From IMG/VR virus record IMGVR_UViG_3300020204_000036, positions 1 through 64,000 of that record: DNA of 64,000 bases; one strand, given 5' to 3'. How positions within the stretch are numbered: the stretch's first letter is position 1; every line of letters starts with the position of its first letter. The notes under the pieces were generated by a model. It worked only from the letters and a program-made list of their open reading frames with translations. It made no database searches and had not been told where the DNA came from. The position numbers and the translations under genes were made by a program. Below, one piece after another: positions 10,908-20,454 of the stretch. This DNA is from a virus.

Positions 10908-11132
10908 ATGGAAATTAAAATGTTATTAGACAACTATCTTAGAAAAGATACTAAAATCGCGCAAAAAGACAAAGGTAATGGATACCAAGAAGTTTGCGAT
11001 TTGGACACAGGTGATTGTTACACAATAAGAATAAAAGACGGTCTTATTGAACGCGTAGACAACACAATTAAAACAAATAAAACGTTAAAAGTCGAAACCC
11101 CAACAGGGACTAAAACATTGTTAAATGGATAA
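10908..11132 (+). CDS. Small hypothetical protein, 74 aa
   Basis: No family was recognised. The protein is hydrophilic, begins MEIKMLLDNYLRK and has a central CDLDTGDCYTIRIKDGLIERV stretch that looks like a small beta-hairpin domain with two Cys six residues apart. It opens a two-gene unit with the acidic repeat protein at 11136 (3-nt gap) and ends before the terminator at 11841. A full-length frame, a TATTTAT element 10 nt upstream and tight spacing support it as a real gene. Confidence 0.65.
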   Translation: MEIKMLLDNYLRKDTKIAQKDKGNGYQEVCDLDTGDCYTIRIKDGLIERVDNTIKTNKTLKVETPTGTKTLLNG

Positions 11133-11135
11133 AAA

Positions 11136-11816
11136 ATGAATATAGAAAAACAAATCCTTGAAGAGTTAAGAAGATTTAATCAAATCACAAGTTACATTAA
11201 TGAACAAGAAGTTTCACCGGCACCTGACACAGGAGCACCAACAGCACCTGACACAGGAGCACCACCAGCACCTGAAGCAGGAGCACCACCAGCACCTGAA
11301 GCAGGAGCTGCACCCGCACCTGATGCAGGAGGAGCTGAAGCAATTCCAGAGCCTGTTGATGTCAAGTCAGACCCTGATGTAGAAGAAGTAGATACAGAAA
11401 AAAAAGATGAAGAAGAAGAAACTGAAGAATTGGACATAACTGATTTGGTGACAACACAACAAGAAATTAAAACAAAACAAGAAGAATTTATGGACGGAAT
11501 GTTCCAAAAAATTAATGACTTGGAAACCAAGTTGAACCAAATGGACCAAATAATGTCAAAAATAAATTCTATCGAAAGTAAAGTTGAAAAATATAGAACA
11601 AAAAGTCCTGAAGAAAAACTTATGTTACGTTCATTAGATTCATACCCATATAATCAAAAACTTACAGATTATTTTGAAGACAAAAAAGAAGATTTTGAAA
11701 AACAAGGTAAAGATGAATATATTTTAACTTCCGACGAGGTTGAAAACTTTTCACCAAACGAAGTTAAAAAAACTTTTGGAATTTTTGACCAAGATGAAGA
11801 CGAAAATACATTTTAA
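11136..11816 (+). CDS. Acidic Pro/Ala-repeat protein, possibly head-associated
   Basis: The 226-residue protein has three parts. An N-terminal amphipathic helix (EKQILEELRRFNQI) comes first. Five 8-residue repeats of the type P-D/E-x-G-A-P-x-A follow at about residues 30-69. Then comes a very acidic stretch (EEVDTEKKDEEEETEELD) and a coiled coil with heptad-like spacing at about residues 105-150. The helical N-terminus resembles those of other proteins here (61093, 61695), which may be a capsid-targeting signal; that is inference. The acidic, helical make-up would fit a scaffold or core protein, but no family was recognised. Confidence 0.65.
   Translation: MNIEKQILEELRRFNQITSYINEQEVSPAPDTGAPTAPDTGAPPAPEAGAPPAPEAGAAPAPDAGGAEAIPEPVDVKSDPDVEEVDTEKKDEEEETEELDITDLVTTQQEIKTKQEEFMDGMFQKINDLETKLNQMDQIMSKINSIESKVEKYRTKSPEEKLMLRSLDSYPYNQKLTDYFEDKKEDFEKQGKDEYILTSDEVENFSPNEVKKTFGIFDQDEDENTF
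11223..11342 (+). repeat. 24-bp tandem repeat, five units, inside CDS 11136
   Basis: Five consecutive 24-bp units start at 11223, 11247, 11271, 11295 and 11319. Each begins CCTGA and encodes P-(D/E)-(T/A)-G-(A/G)-(P/A)-x-A. Units 1-4 are close to identical and the fifth has diverged. The pattern indicates expansion by unequal recombination or slippage while keeping the frame. Confidence 0.85.
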
Positions 11817-11840
11817 TTTTTAAATTGATGTTATAAATTG

Positions 11841-11866
11841 AGGGAAGAATTATCTTCCCTTTTTTA
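11841..11866 (+). terminator. Rho-independent terminator after CDS 11136
   Basis: A perfect 8-bp stem, AGGGAAGA/TCTTCCCT, encloses a 4-nt ATTA loop and is followed by a run of T. It separates the upstream two-gene unit from the SSB promoter that starts immediately after. Confidence 0.85.
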
Positions 11867-11867
11867 T

Positions 11868-11897
11868 TTGACAAAATCTATTTTTCAGTTATATTCT
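11868..11897 (+). promoter_or_regulatory. Bacteroidetes-type promoter for SSB gene
   Basis: TTG at 11868-11870 (in TTTGAC) is followed after 19 nt by TATATTCT at 11890-11897, close to the Bacteroidetes -33/-7 consensus (TTG, TAnnTTTG). It sits directly behind a terminator and about 37 nt before the SSB start. Transcription should begin near 11904. Confidence 0.7.
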
Positions 11898-11933
11898 TAT
11901 AAAGATAAAAGAGTAATAATTAAAAATTTATTT

Positions 11934-12788
11934 ATGGCAAATTCAGTATTAGATTCAGTACTAGCACAGTACGAAAAGAACTCAACAACTACGAGTTCAC
12001 AAAAAACAAACATTTCTCAAGAAGACAGATTAAAGAAGTATTTTTCAGCAATTCTTCAAAAGAATGAAAAGTCGGCATCACGAAGAATTCGTATCCTACC
12101 TACCAAAGATGGTTCATCACCATTTGTTGAAGTTTGGTATCACGAAATTCAAGTAAACGGACAATGGGTTAAGTTGTATGACCCTGATAAAAATGACAAT
12201 GAACGTTCACCATTAACTGAAGTTTATAATGAACTTATTTCCACAGGAAAAAAAGAAGACAAAGATTTGGCGTCACAGTATCGTTCACGTTTATTTTATA
12301 TTGTTAAAGTAATCGACCGAGACAACGAACAAGATGGAGTTAAATTTTGGAGATTTAAACACAACTACAAACAAGAAGGCGTATTGGACAAAATCTTACC
12401 CATTTGGAAAGCAAAAGGTGATGTAACAGACGCCGAAAAAGGACGTGATTTAATTATCGAACTTATAAAGGCAAAAACCCCACAAGGAAAAGAGTATACC
12501 GTAATTCAAACTATTATGTATGATGACCCACAAATATTACATACAGATAAAGTTATCATGGAGGATTGGTTACAAGATGAACTTACTTGGAATGACGTAT
12601 ATTCAAAAAAACCTGTAGAGTATTTAGAGGCTGTCGCTGTTGGAGAAACTCCAATTTGGAACTCTGAACTTAAAAAATATATCTATGGTGAAGAGGCTGA
12701 AATTTCACTTGGAGGTGGAAAACAAACAAAACAACCGGTTATTGACCTACAGGCTAACGACGAACCTGCAGAAGATTTACCATTCTAA
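11934..12788 (+). CDS. 32: Single-stranded DNA-binding protein, gp32-like
   Basis: The 284-residue product matches T4 gp32 in size and layout. It has a charged N-terminus, a core with strands such as RRIRILP and FWRFKHNY, and an acidic tail ending EPAEDLPF, the usual SSB partner-binding tip. It would coat ssDNA at forks and recruit UvsX, helicase and primase. The frame extends upstream to 11838, but those codons overlap the terminator and promoter, so ATG 11934 (MANSVLDSV) is the start. It is flanked by its own promoter and terminator, suggesting a monocistronic, strongly expressed unit. Confidence 0.85.
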   Translation: MANSVLDSVLAQYEKNSTTTSSQKTNISQEDRLKKYFSAILQKNEKSASRRIRILPTKDGSSPFVEVWYHEIQVNGQWVKLYDPDKNDNERSPLTEVYNELISTGKKEDKDLASQYRSRLFYIVKVIDRDNEQDGVKFWRFKHNYKQEGVLDKILPIWKAKGDVTDAEKGRDLIIELIKAKTPQGKEYTVIQTIMYDDPQILHTDKVIMEDWLQDELTWNDVYSKKPVEYLEAVAVGETPIWNSELKKYIYGEEAEISLGGGKQTKQPVIDLQANDEPAEDLPF

Positions 12789-12803
12789 TTCAAACTAACT
12801 ATA

Positions 12804-12829
12804 CGGGCTCGGTAAATGAGCCTGTTTTT
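12804..12829 (+). terminator. Rho-independent terminator after SSB gene
   Basis: CGGGCTC pairs with GAGCCTG (7 bp including one G-U) around a 7-nt loop and is followed by TTTTTATT. It lies 16 nt after the SSB stop codon. Confidence 0.8.
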
Positions 12830-12855
12830 ATTAACTTTCAAAAAAAACAAAAAAA

Positions 12856-13077
12856 ATGAACAGATTTATTGCAGAAAAACTAAAAGACGCTCTTGTAAAA
12901 AAATATGAATCAGACATTGCAGATGCTGAAGCTCGTTTATATGTTTATTTTACAAATCCTGTTGGGATTGGAGAACACCCACAACACACAGAAGAAATGG
13001 ATAATTTGGTTGAACAGCTAGCAAATGCAAAAGATAAATTAGACACAATTAACAACTTAGAAATTTACGAAATATAA
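12856..13077 (+). CDS. Small conserved-looking phage protein, 73 aa
   Basis: A mostly helical 73-residue protein with the central motif NPVGIGEHPQHTEEMD. This type of motif recalls short proteins of T4-like marine phages, but no function is known to me. It contains helical, charge-rich segments on both sides of the motif and no membrane segment. It lies between the SSB terminator and uvsX, ending 2 nt before the uvsX start, so it is probably co-transcribed with the recombination genes. Confidence 0.65.
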   Translation: MNRFIAEKLKDALVKKYESDIADAEARLYVYFTNPVGIGEHPQHTEEMDNLVEQLANAKDKLDTINNLEIYEI

Positions 13078-13079
13078 TC

Positions 13080-14078
13080 ATGGCTATTAAAAAAAATGAT
13101 TTTAGTTCACTGAAGAAAAAGTTTTCAACTTCAGCGAAGTATAAACCACAAAGATTTTTCGATTTAGGTGGTGATTTTCTTGATGCTGTTGGTCTACCAG
13201 GACCAGCTATTGGACACCTTAATATGTTTTTAGGTCACTCAGATACGGGTAAAACTACCGCTCTTGTTAAAACTGCGGTTGATGCTCAAAAAAAAGGAAT
13301 ACTTCCTGTTTTTATAATTACAGAACAAAAATGGTCTTTTGAACATGCAAAACTTATGGGTTTTGACTGTGAAGAAGTTGTAGATGAAGAAACAGGCGAA
13401 GTTGATTGGGATGGATTTTTTATTTTCAACAACGACTTCGAATACATCGAACAAATAACAGATTACATTAATAGTTTATTAAACGCTCAAGAAAAAGGAG
13501 AGTTAGAATATTCACTATGTATAATGTGGGACTCTGTAGGTTCTGTTCCATGTAAAATGACATATGAAGGTCGTGGCGGGAAACAACATAACGCTGCGGC
13601 TTTGGCGGATAAAATTGGTATGGGAATAAACCAAAGAGTTTCTGGTTCTCGTAAGTCAGACTCTAAATATGAAAATACTTTGATAATTGTAAACCAACCT
13701 TGGGTAGAGTTACCTGACAATCCATTTGGACAACCTAAAATAAAAGCAAAAGGCGGCGAGGCTATTTGGTTGAATTCATCTTTAGTATTTTTATTTGGAA
13801 ATCAAAAAGGCGCGGGAACAACTAAGATTACGGCAACTAAAGACAAAAGAACCGTTAAGTTTGCCTCAAGAACTAAAGTGTCTGTGATGAAAAATCACAT
13901 AAATGGTCTTGGATATGATGATGGTAAAATAATTGTAACGCCGCATGGTTTTATTGCTGGTAAAGACACAACTGAAGAAAAACTAAATATAGAAAAATAC
14001 AAAAAAGACTATGCAGATTATTGGAAAGACATAATTGGTGTGGATGGCGATTTTGATTTGAAAGAAGAAAAAGAATGA
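13080..14078 (+). CDS. uvsX: UvsX, RecA-like recombinase
   Basis: This 332-residue ATPase has a Walker A motif GHSDTGKTT at residues 52-60 and a Walker B-like segment (LCIMWDSVGS). The RecA-type L2 region includes GGEAIWLNSSLVFLFG. It would polymerise on SSB-coated ssDNA and catalyse strand exchange for recombination-dependent replication and repair, as T4 UvsX does. Length is slightly below the usual T4 UvsX. It sits just downstream of the 73-aa gene and upstream of RNase H, in a replication/recombination cluster. Confidence 0.9.
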   Translation: MAIKKNDFSSLKKKFSTSAKYKPQRFFDLGGDFLDAVGLPGPAIGHLNMFLGHSDTGKTTALVKTAVDAQKKGILPVFIITEQKWSFEHAKLMGFDCEEVVDEETGEVDWDGFFIFNNDFEYIEQITDYINSLLNAQEKGELEYSLCIMWDSVGSVPCKMTYEGRGGKQHNAAALADKIGMGINQRVSGSRKSDSKYENTLIIVNQPWVELPDNPFGQPKIKAKGGEAIWLNSSLVFLFGNQKGAGTTKITATKDKRTVKFASRTKVSVMKNHINGLGYDDGKIIVTPHGFIAGKDTTEEKLNIEKYKKDYADYWKDIIGVDGDFDLKEEKE

Positions 14079-14107
14079 GTAGAGTAGTAACAATTAAAAA
14101 TTAGTGA

Positions 14108-15115
14108 GTGTCAAAGACATTACTCGTAGACGGAAATAATTTATTGAAAATTGGTTTTCATGGTGTTAGAGAATTTTATCACGATGGAAAACACATCGGA
14201 GGTATTTGGCACTTTTTGAATACTTTACGTAAATTTTTAGAAGAGTCTAATTTTGACAAAGTTGTTGTGTTTTGGGACAGTAACAGGAGCACGTCACGAA
14301 GAAGATTGATTTACCCTAAGTATAAGTTGAACAGAAAAAGTTCAGAAAACGAATTAAAAGAAGAATCTTTCAACATTCAAAAACAAAGAGTAAAACAATA
14401 CTTGGAAGAAATGTTTGTGAGACAATTAGAGGTCGAACATTCAGAAGCGGATGACTTAATAGCATACTATTGTAGTATATCTGAAGACGAACATAAAACA
14501 ATATTCTCAAGTGATAGGGACCTAACACAGCTCATTTCAGACAAAGTTACTATATATTCACCATCCAGCAAAACTTATTTCAAATTAGGGGATAAAATTA
14601 AACTTTATGAAAATCTAATTCCCCACTATAATGTTAAAACAGTTAAAATAATAACGGGTGATGATTCAGATAATATTGATGGCATATTTTATCTTGGTGA
14701 AAAAACATTACTGAAATTTTTTCCTGAACTACTTGAAAAACAAATTGAGTTCGACGATATTTTAACAAAAGGTGAAGAATTAATCAAAGAAAATAAAGAT
14801 AATGTCGCACTTCAAAATCTATTAACTGGAAAAACTAAAGAAGGTATATTTGGATTAGAGTTTTTTGAAATAAACAAAAAACTTGTAGACTTAAGTAATC
14901 CTTTAATTGACGAAGACGGTAAAAAGATGGTCTACCGTTACTATTTTGAAAGTTTAGACCCCGATGGAAGAGGTTATAAAAACCTTATAAGGATGATGAT
15001 GGAAGATGGTTTATTTAAGTTTTTACCTAAAACTGATAATAATTGGACATATTTTCTAACGCCATTTTTAAAACTAACAAGAAAAGAAAAAACAAAATTT
15101 AAAAGAAAAAACTAA
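14108..15115 (+). CDS. rnh: RNase H / FEN-1-family 5' nuclease
   Basis: The 335-residue protein has the acidic signature motifs of the T4 RNase H / 5'-3' exonuclease family: LLVDGNNLL at the N-terminus, VVFWDSNRS, EADDLIAYY, FSSDRDLTQL and ITGDDSDNIDGI. These Asp/Glu residues bind two Mg ions and remove RNA primers and 5' flaps on the lagging strand. The start is a GTG at 14108; no in-frame ATG precedes the first motif. The gene lies 29 nt after uvsX and 4 nt before the next gene. Confidence 0.85.
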   Translation: MSKTLLVDGNNLLKIGFHGVREFYHDGKHIGGIWHFLNTLRKFLEESNFDKVVVFWDSNRSTSRRRLIYPKYKLNRKSSENELKEESFNIQKQRVKQYLEEMFVRQLEVEHSEADDLIAYYCSISEDEHKTIFSSDRDLTQLISDKVTIYSPSSKTYFKLGDKIKLYENLIPHYNVKTVKIITGDDSDNIDGIFYLGEKTLLKFFPELLEKQIEFDDILTKGEELIKENKDNVALQNLLTGKTKEGIFGLEFFEINKKLVDLSNPLIDEDGKKMVYRYYFESLDPDGRGYKNLIRMMMEDGLFKFLPKTDNNWTYFLTPFLKLTRKEKTKFKRKN

Positions 15116-15119
15116 AATT

Positions 15120-15572
15120 ATGAAAGAAAATCAAGACATTACAAAAATTGAATTTTTAATTACCTTAAACGATAACTTTGTAGTCCAAAGATTTTTTAAT
15201 GTAAGAGGATTCAACCCAAAGGCTAAAAATAGTCTTGAGTTATTAAACTACGTTACGAGTTTATCAAATGACTTACAAACAAAACTAAGAAATAAGTCGG
15301 TTTTTTATATGTTGGAAAATCGATATCAAATCGAACAAGACCCTTCCATATTAGAAACCGCAAATACAGATGGTCCAGAATATTTTAATATTATTATAAA
15401 AATAGGAAATGAGACAATTTGTCATAGAACTATAGACGCTAAACTATACCCACCAAAGGCTAGATATACTCTGGATATAAGACCAACAATAAAAACCATA
15501 CTAAAGGATCTAACTGACATTTTTTCATCTAAAAATTTATATTACAAATACTTAAACTATTCACTCGATTAA
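15120..15572 (+). CDS. Hypothetical protein between rnh and helicase
   Basis: No family was recognised in this 150-residue protein. It appears to be a mixed alpha/beta soluble domain, with an opening strand (KIEFLITLNDNFVVQRFF), a helical segment (LELLNYVTSLSNDLQTKL) and a later strand (YFNIIIKIGNETICHRTI). Its place between RNase H and helicase genes suggests an accessory replication role, but this is context only. Confidence 0.65.
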   Translation: MKENQDITKIEFLITLNDNFVVQRFFNVRGFNPKAKNSLELLNYVTSLSNDLQTKLRNKSVFYMLENRYQIEQDPSILETANTDGPEYFNIIIKIGNETICHRTIDAKLYPPKARYTLDIRPTIKTILKDLTDIFSSKNLYYKYLNYSLD

Positions 15573-15575
15573 GAA

Positions 15576-15582
15576 TATTTAT
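15576..15582 (+). promoter_or_regulatory. TATTTAT element upstream of helicase gene
   Basis: TATTTAT followed by CAAATATT lies in the 31-nt gap before the helicase ATG at 15604. It is 21 nt from the start codon and is followed by an A-rich leader. Confidence 0.4.
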
Positions 15583-15603
15583 CAAATATTAAAAAAAAAT
15601 AAT

Positions 15604-16983
15604 ATGTCAGACAAAAAAAACTTTGGTTATTTAGGTAATACTTTTCAAATCCAACTACTTAATAATATTATCCTTTATAAGGACTTTTCCAACTCAATCT
15701 TAGAAGTAATTGACCCACATTATTTTGATAACCAGTATTTCAGAATTATATGTCAGATGGTTAAAGAGTTCTATTCAAAATATGAACACACACCAACTTT
15801 TGACACATTGGAACAACTTACCAAGTCAGAAATATCATCACCAATGGCTCAAAAAAGTATTTTAGATACTATTGAACAGGTCAAAAACGTATCAGATGAA
15901 GGCTCTTCTTTTGTTCAAGAAAAATCATTAAAGTTTTGTAAACAACAAGAGTTACAAAAGGTAATGACAAAGGCTCAATTCATTATCGATAAAGGTGACT
16001 TTGAAAGTTATGACCACCTTGAAGAAATGGTAAGAGGGGCTCTACAAGTTGGTGAAGTTGATAAAGGAACAACAGATGTATTTTTCAACTTAGATGAGGT
16101 GTTAGATGACGATTATAGGCACCCAATTCCAATAGGTATCTCTGGTATTGATAATTTATTAAGGGGAGGTTTGGCAAAAGGAGAAATTGGTGTTATTTTA
16201 GCGCCCACAGGTGTCGGTAAGTCTACATTTACAACTAAAATTGCAAATCACGCATTTAATTTAGGTTACAATGTATTACAAATATTTTTCGAAGATAATT
16301 CGAAAATTATTCAAAGGAAGCACATTACTTTATGGACCGGTATACATCCTGATGATTTGTCAGAAAACAGAAAAAGTGTTATTGAAAAAGTAAAACATAT
16401 TCAATCATCAAGAAAAAACAAATTGATTTTAAAAAAGTTACCGTCAGATACAGTAACAATGAATCAAATTAAGAATCAAATTAGAAAAATGATTGCTGAG
16501 GGCAATAAAGTAGATATGATTATTTTAGATTATATTGATTGTGTGGTTGCTGATAAAGTGTTGAAAGACGAGTGGAAAAGTGAAGGGTCGGTTATGAGAG
16601 CTTTCGAGGCCATGTGTCATGAGTTAGATTTAGCGGGTTGGACAGCAACACAAGGTAATCGTAATTCGATTTCATCTGAAGTGGTTACAACAGACCAAAT
16701 GGGTGGGTCAATCAAAAAAGCACAAGTTGGACACGTAATTATAACGGTAGCTAAAAGCCTACAACAAAAAGAAATGAACTTGGCAACAATAGCAATTACA
16801 AAGTCAAGAATAGGTAAAGACGGAATTGTATTTGAAAACTGTAAGTTTGATAATGCATTATTAGAAATAGACACAGAACAAAGTATGACTTTTTTAGGTT
16901 TGGAAGAACAAAAAGAAGAAAAAAACAAAAATCGTGTCAAAGAACTCTTAGAAAAAAAGAGATTAAAAGAACAACAATCTTAA
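15604..16983 (+). CDS. 41: Replicative DNA helicase, gp41/DnaB-like
   Basis: This 459-residue protein has a DnaB-like N-terminal helical domain and a RecA-fold motor domain. Walker A is APTGVGKST at about residues 200-208. A Walker B-like MIILDYIDCV lies near residue 305, followed by a Gln/Asn-rich sensor segment (TATQGNRNS). It should form a ring that unwinds the fork 5' to 3' and partners with the primase at 48223. The C-terminus is highly charged (EEKNKNRVKELLEKK). The nrdB gene follows after 12 nt. Confidence 0.9.
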   Translation: MSDKKNFGYLGNTFQIQLLNNIILYKDFSNSILEVIDPHYFDNQYFRIICQMVKEFYSKYEHTPTFDTLEQLTKSEISSPMAQKSILDTIEQVKNVSDEGSSFVQEKSLKFCKQQELQKVMTKAQFIIDKGDFESYDHLEEMVRGALQVGEVDKGTTDVFFNLDEVLDDDYRHPIPIGISGIDNLLRGGLAKGEIGVILAPTGVGKSTFTTKIANHAFNLGYNVLQIFFEDNSKIIQRKHITLWTGIHPDDLSENRKSVIEKVKHIQSSRKNKLILKKLPSDTVTMNQIKNQIRKMIAEGNKVDMIILDYIDCVVADKVLKDEWKSEGSVMRAFEAMCHELDLAGWTATQGNRNSISSEVVTTDQMGGSIKKAQVGHVIITVAKSLQQKEMNLATIAITKSRIGKDGIVFENCKFDNALLEIDTEQSMTFLGLEEQKEEKNKNRVKELLEKKRLKEQQS

Positions 16984-16995
16984 TTTAATTAAACT

Positions 16996-17943
16996 ATGGA
17001 AAAAATATTAACAGAAAACACTGGACGTTTTGTCATCTTCCCAATTGAACACAACGACATATGGGAATACTATAAACAACATCAAGCGGCATTTTGGACG
17101 GCAGAAGAAGTTGATTTAACAAAAGACATCAGAGATTGGGAAAATCTAACTGATAATGAAAAATTTTTTATTAAAAATGTTTTGTCATTTTTTGCCGCTT
17201 CAGATGGTATTGTAAATGAAAATTTAGCCGAAAACTTTTATCGTGAAGTACAATACCCCGAAGCTAAGTTCTTTTATGGTATGCAGTTAGCAATGGAAAA
17301 CATTCACTCTTTAATGTATTCATTATTGATTGATACATACATTAGTAACCCAAAAGAAAAAGATGAATGTTTCAACGCAATTGACAGACTACCAGCAGTT
17401 AAGAAAAAAGCAAAATGGGCTTTGAATTGGATTAAAAACGCATCGTTTGCCGAAAGATTGGTTGCGTTTGCGGCGGTTGAAGGTATTTTCTTTTCAGGTT
17501 CTTTTTGTTCTATCTTTTGGATGAAATCAAGAGGAATTATGCAAGGTCTATGTAACGCAAACTCACTTATTTTTAAAGATGAAAACTTACATTGTGATTT
17601 TGCCATTCACCTATTGAATAACCATGTTGAAAATAAACCATCTGAAAAAAGAATAAAAGAAATAGTCCTTTCAGCTTTAGAAATTGAAAAAGAGTTTATC
17701 ATTGAATCATTACCGATTTCTTTAATTGGGATGAACTCAGATTTAATGAAACAATATCTTGAGTTTGTAGTTGATGGGTTACTTGTTAAACTTGGATGTT
17801 CTAAAGAATATAACGTAGAACAACCATTTAAATTTATGGAACAAATCGCAGTTGAAACAAAAGGAAATTTCTTCGAGTCTAGAACTGTTGAATATCAAAA
17901 AGCAAAGTTGAACGAAACAATAACATTTACAGAAGATTTCTAA
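16996..17943 (+). CDS. nrdB: Ribonucleotide reductase small subunit NrdB
   Basis: A 315-residue class I R2 protein. Metal-ligand motifs are visible: a Glu/His pair in [12 protein letters not shown] (with the nearby Tyr as candidate radical residue) and DENLHCDFA. The N-terminal [13 protein letters not shown] is also typical. It houses the di-iron tyrosyl radical that starts ribonucleotide reduction in NrdA, supplying dNTPs for phage replication. It is placed 10 nt upstream of nrdA. Confidence 0.92.
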   Translation: MEKILTENTGRFVIFPIEHNDIWEYYKQHQAAFWTAEEVDLTKDIRDWENLTDNEKFFIKNVLSFFAASDGIVNENLAENFYREVQYPEAKFFYGMQLAMENIHSLMYSLLIDTYISNPKEKDECFNAIDRLPAVKKKAKWALNWIKNASFAERLVAFAAVEGIFFSGSFCSIFWMKSRGIMQGLCNANSLIFKDENLHCDFAIHLLNNHVENKPSEKRIKEIVLSALEIEKEFIIESLPISLIGMNSDLMKQYLEFVVDGLLVKLGCSKEYNVEQPFKFMEQIAVETKGNFFESRTVEYQKAKLNETITFTEDF

Positions 17944-17953
17944 ATTATAAACT

Positions 17954-20377
17954 ATGTCATTGAAAATTATTAAAAGAGCGGAAGAAAATGTCGCTTTTAA
18001 TCCACAAAAAATTTACAATAGAGTTAAACGCTCAGCAAAAGGTCTGAATGTAAATTCTGATGAAATTTTTATAAAAGTAATAACATCTGTCCCTACAGAA
18101 GGAGAAGTAACGACAAAAGAGCTAGATAAGTTAATTTATGAAATAGCGGCATCATATACTGGTAGTCATCACGATTATTCAAGATTGGCATCATCAGTTG
18201 CAATTTCTTCTTATCACAAAGAAACTTCGGATAGTTTTTCAGAAACCATTAAAGAATTATATTCTGACGGAATTATTCATGAAGAATTAATTAAAAAAAT
18301 TGATGAATATGGTTCTAGTCTAATCGACTCAGTAATTAATCATGATAACGATTATAACTTTGACTACTTTGCTTGGAGGTCACTACAAGAAATGTATTTG
18401 TTGAAAAAACCAAATGGTAAAGTAATTGAAAGACCACAACATATGTATATGAGAGTTGCTCTTTGGGTTACAGATACTTTCGAAGATGCGGTTGATTATT
18501 ATAAGTCTTTATCTAATCAGTTAATTTCAAAAGCAACTCCCATAATGATTAATTCAGGAACCAAAGTTCCACAATTAGCATCTTGTGTTTTACATTACAA
18601 TAACTATGACTCAAGACAAGGTTTATTAGGCACAATAAATGACATATCAACTTTTTCTTCCGATGCTGCTGGTATAGGTCTTTCAATGTCTAACATTAGA
18701 AGTAAAGAAAGTAGAATTACAACCTCAGGTGGTTATGCGGGTGGATTATTAAAATACCTTAAAATTGTAAATGAATCATTAAGATTTTTTAACCAACAAG
18801 GAAGACGACCTGGCTCAGCGGCCATTTATTTAGAACCATGGCACAAAGATATTTTTGATTTATTAGACATTAAAAAGAATACAGGTGCCGAAGAATTAAG
18901 AGCTCGTGACTTATTTACTGCACTTTGGATTCCTGATAATTTTATGAGAGCTGTTAAAAATAACGGAGATTGGTATTTGTTTTGTCCAAACGACATTAAA
19001 AAAGCGGATTTAAAACCATTACAAGAATGTTATGGTGATGAATACGAGGAGGTATACAATAATGCGGTTCAAATGGGATTGGGTAAAAAAGTTTCAGCAC
19101 AAAGAATTTGGTCAAAAATTGTAGAATCACAAATTGAAACTGGCGTTCCTTACTTGTGTTCAAAAGATAACGCTAATAAAAAAACCAATCACCAAAACAT
19201 AGGTGTCATTAAACAATCAAATCTTTGTAATGAAATTTACCAATATACAGATGAAAACACTACTGCAATTTGTACACTATCTTCTATGGTTTTAAAAAAC
19301 TTTGTAAATGGAAATAAATTTGATTTCGAAAAACTTTTTAATGAGGTTAGAAAAGTTGTAAGAGCCTTGAATAAGGTTGTAGACATCAATAACTACTCAA
19401 CGAAAAAAGGGTTAAAAGGAGGTCTTGAGCAAAGAGCAATTGCTATCGGAACTCAAGGGTTGGCCGATGTATTTTATTTAATGGACTACATTTTCACATC
19501 TGATGAGGCAAGAAAACTGAACAAAGAAATCTTTGAAACAATTTATTACGCGGCCATTTATGAAAGTAACCAACTTTGTATAAAAGGTAAGTACAGACCT
19601 TACAAATTTTTCAAAGGGTCACCAATGTCAAAAGGTATTTTCCAATTTGATATGTGGGGAATTGATGAAACAAATCTTTCTGGAATGTGGAATTGGAGTA
19701 AACTGAAGAAAAGTGTTTCTGACTATGGTATTTGTAATTCTTTATTTACCGCTCAGATGCCTGTTGCGTCATCGGCTAAAATTACAGGTTCATTTGAAAT
19801 GACTGAACCAGCACATTCAGCATTATTTAACAGAAGAGTTGTTGGTGGAGAAATAATGATTGTAAACAAATACCTCATAAATGACTTTGAAAAAATTGGT
19901 ATTTGGTCAGAAGACTTAAAAAACGAAATTATTATAAATGAAGGTTCAATTCAAAATATTAATTTTAACAATTATTTAGACACTGAAGACAAAAATTACA
20001 ATAAGAAAGTTAAAAGAATTGAACATTTAATTCCTAAATACAAAACAATTTGGGAGATTTCACAAAAGCAACTTATTGATATGGCATCAGAACGAGCACC
20101 ATTTATTGACCAATCACAATCAATGAATATATATATGGCAAACCCAACATTATCAAAGATTACATCATCACATTTTCACTCATGGGAAAGTGGTTTGAAA
20201 ACACTTTGTTATTATGTTAGGACAAAGGCAATATCAACAGGAGCGAAACATTTGGCCTTAGATATGTCAAAAAAACAAACCCCACCTTCACCAAAACCTG
20301 ATAGGGTATTTAATGAAGGTATTTTACCTAAAAGACCAACAGATTCTGAATTTGAGTGTTTTGGTTGTTCTTCTTAA
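17954..20377 (+). CDS. nrdA: Ribonucleotide reductase large subunit NrdA
   Basis: The 807-residue class I R1 subunit begins with an ATP-cone-like segment (KIIKRAEENVAFNPQKIYNR). It has the active-site Cys in ASCVLHYNN, the NLCNEI...CTLSSMVL catalytic region and a C-terminal Cys pair (FECFGCSS) for reduction by thioredoxin or glutaredoxin. With NrdB it makes dNDPs. Retention of the ATP cone suggests allosteric control by ATP/dATP is possible. A terminator follows directly, so nrdA closes this replication unit. Confidence 0.93.
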   Translation: MSLKIIKRAEENVAFNPQKIYNRVKRSAKGLNVNSDEIFIKVITSVPTEGEVTTKELDKLIYEIAASYTGSHHDYSRLASSVAISSYHKETSDSFSETIKELYSDGIIHEELIKKIDEYGSSLIDSVINHDNDYNFDYFAWRSLQEMYLLKKPNGKVIERPQHMYMRVALWVTDTFEDAVDYYKSLSNQLISKATPIMINSGTKVPQLASCVLHYNNYDSRQGLLGTINDISTFSSDAAGIGLSMSNIRSKESRITTSGGYAGGLLKYLKIVNESLRFFNQQGRRPGSAAIYLEPWHKDIFDLLDIKKNTGAEELRARDLFTALWIPDNFMRAVKNNGDWYLFCPNDIKKADLKPLQECYGDEYEEVYNNAVQMGLGKKVSAQRIWSKIVESQIETGVPYLCSKDNANKKTNHQNIGVIKQSNLCNEIYQYTDENTTAICTLSSMVLKNFVNGNKFDFEKLFNEVRKVVRALNKVVDINNYSTKKGLKGGLEQRAIAIGTQGLADVFYLMDYIFTSDEARKLNKEIFETIYYAAIYESNQLCIKGKYRPYKFFKGSPMSKGIFQFDMWGIDETNLSGMWNWSKLKKSVSDYGICNSLFTAQMPVASSAKITGSFEMTEPAHSALFNRRVVGGEIMIVNKYLINDFEKIGIWSEDLKNEIIINEGSIQNINFNNYLDTEDKNYNKKVKRIEHLIPKYKTIWEISQKQLIDMASERAPFIDQSQSMNIYMANPTLSKITSSHFHSWESGLKTLCYYVRTKAISTGAKHLALDMSKKQTPPSPKPDRVFNEGILPKRPTDSEFECFGCSS

Positions 20378-20381
20378 ATTT

Positions 20382-20407
20382 AATCCGAGATTACTCTCGG
20401 ATTTTTT
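20382..20407 (+). terminator. Rho-independent terminator after nrdA
   Basis: AATCCGAGA pairs with TCTCGGATT (9 bp) around a TTAC loop, followed by TTTTT. It marks the boundary between the replication block and the baseplate genes. Confidence 0.85.
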
Positions 20408-20442
20408 GTTTTATGTTATTTAACTAAAAATATTGAATATTA

Positions 20443-20449
20443 TATTTAT
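20443..20449 (+). promoter_or_regulatory. TATTTAT element upstream of gp25 gene
   Basis: TATTTAT followed by TAAAT lies 5 nt before the ATG at 20455 and 35 nt after the nrdA terminator. It would be a promoter opening the baseplate wedge unit. Confidence 0.5.
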
Positions 20450-20454
20450 TAAAT

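Noticed and set aside
11192-11530. 112-codon minus-strand frame rich in Gly, Ala and Ser
   Set aside because: It is the complement of the 24-bp tandem repeat and acidic stretch of the + strand gene.
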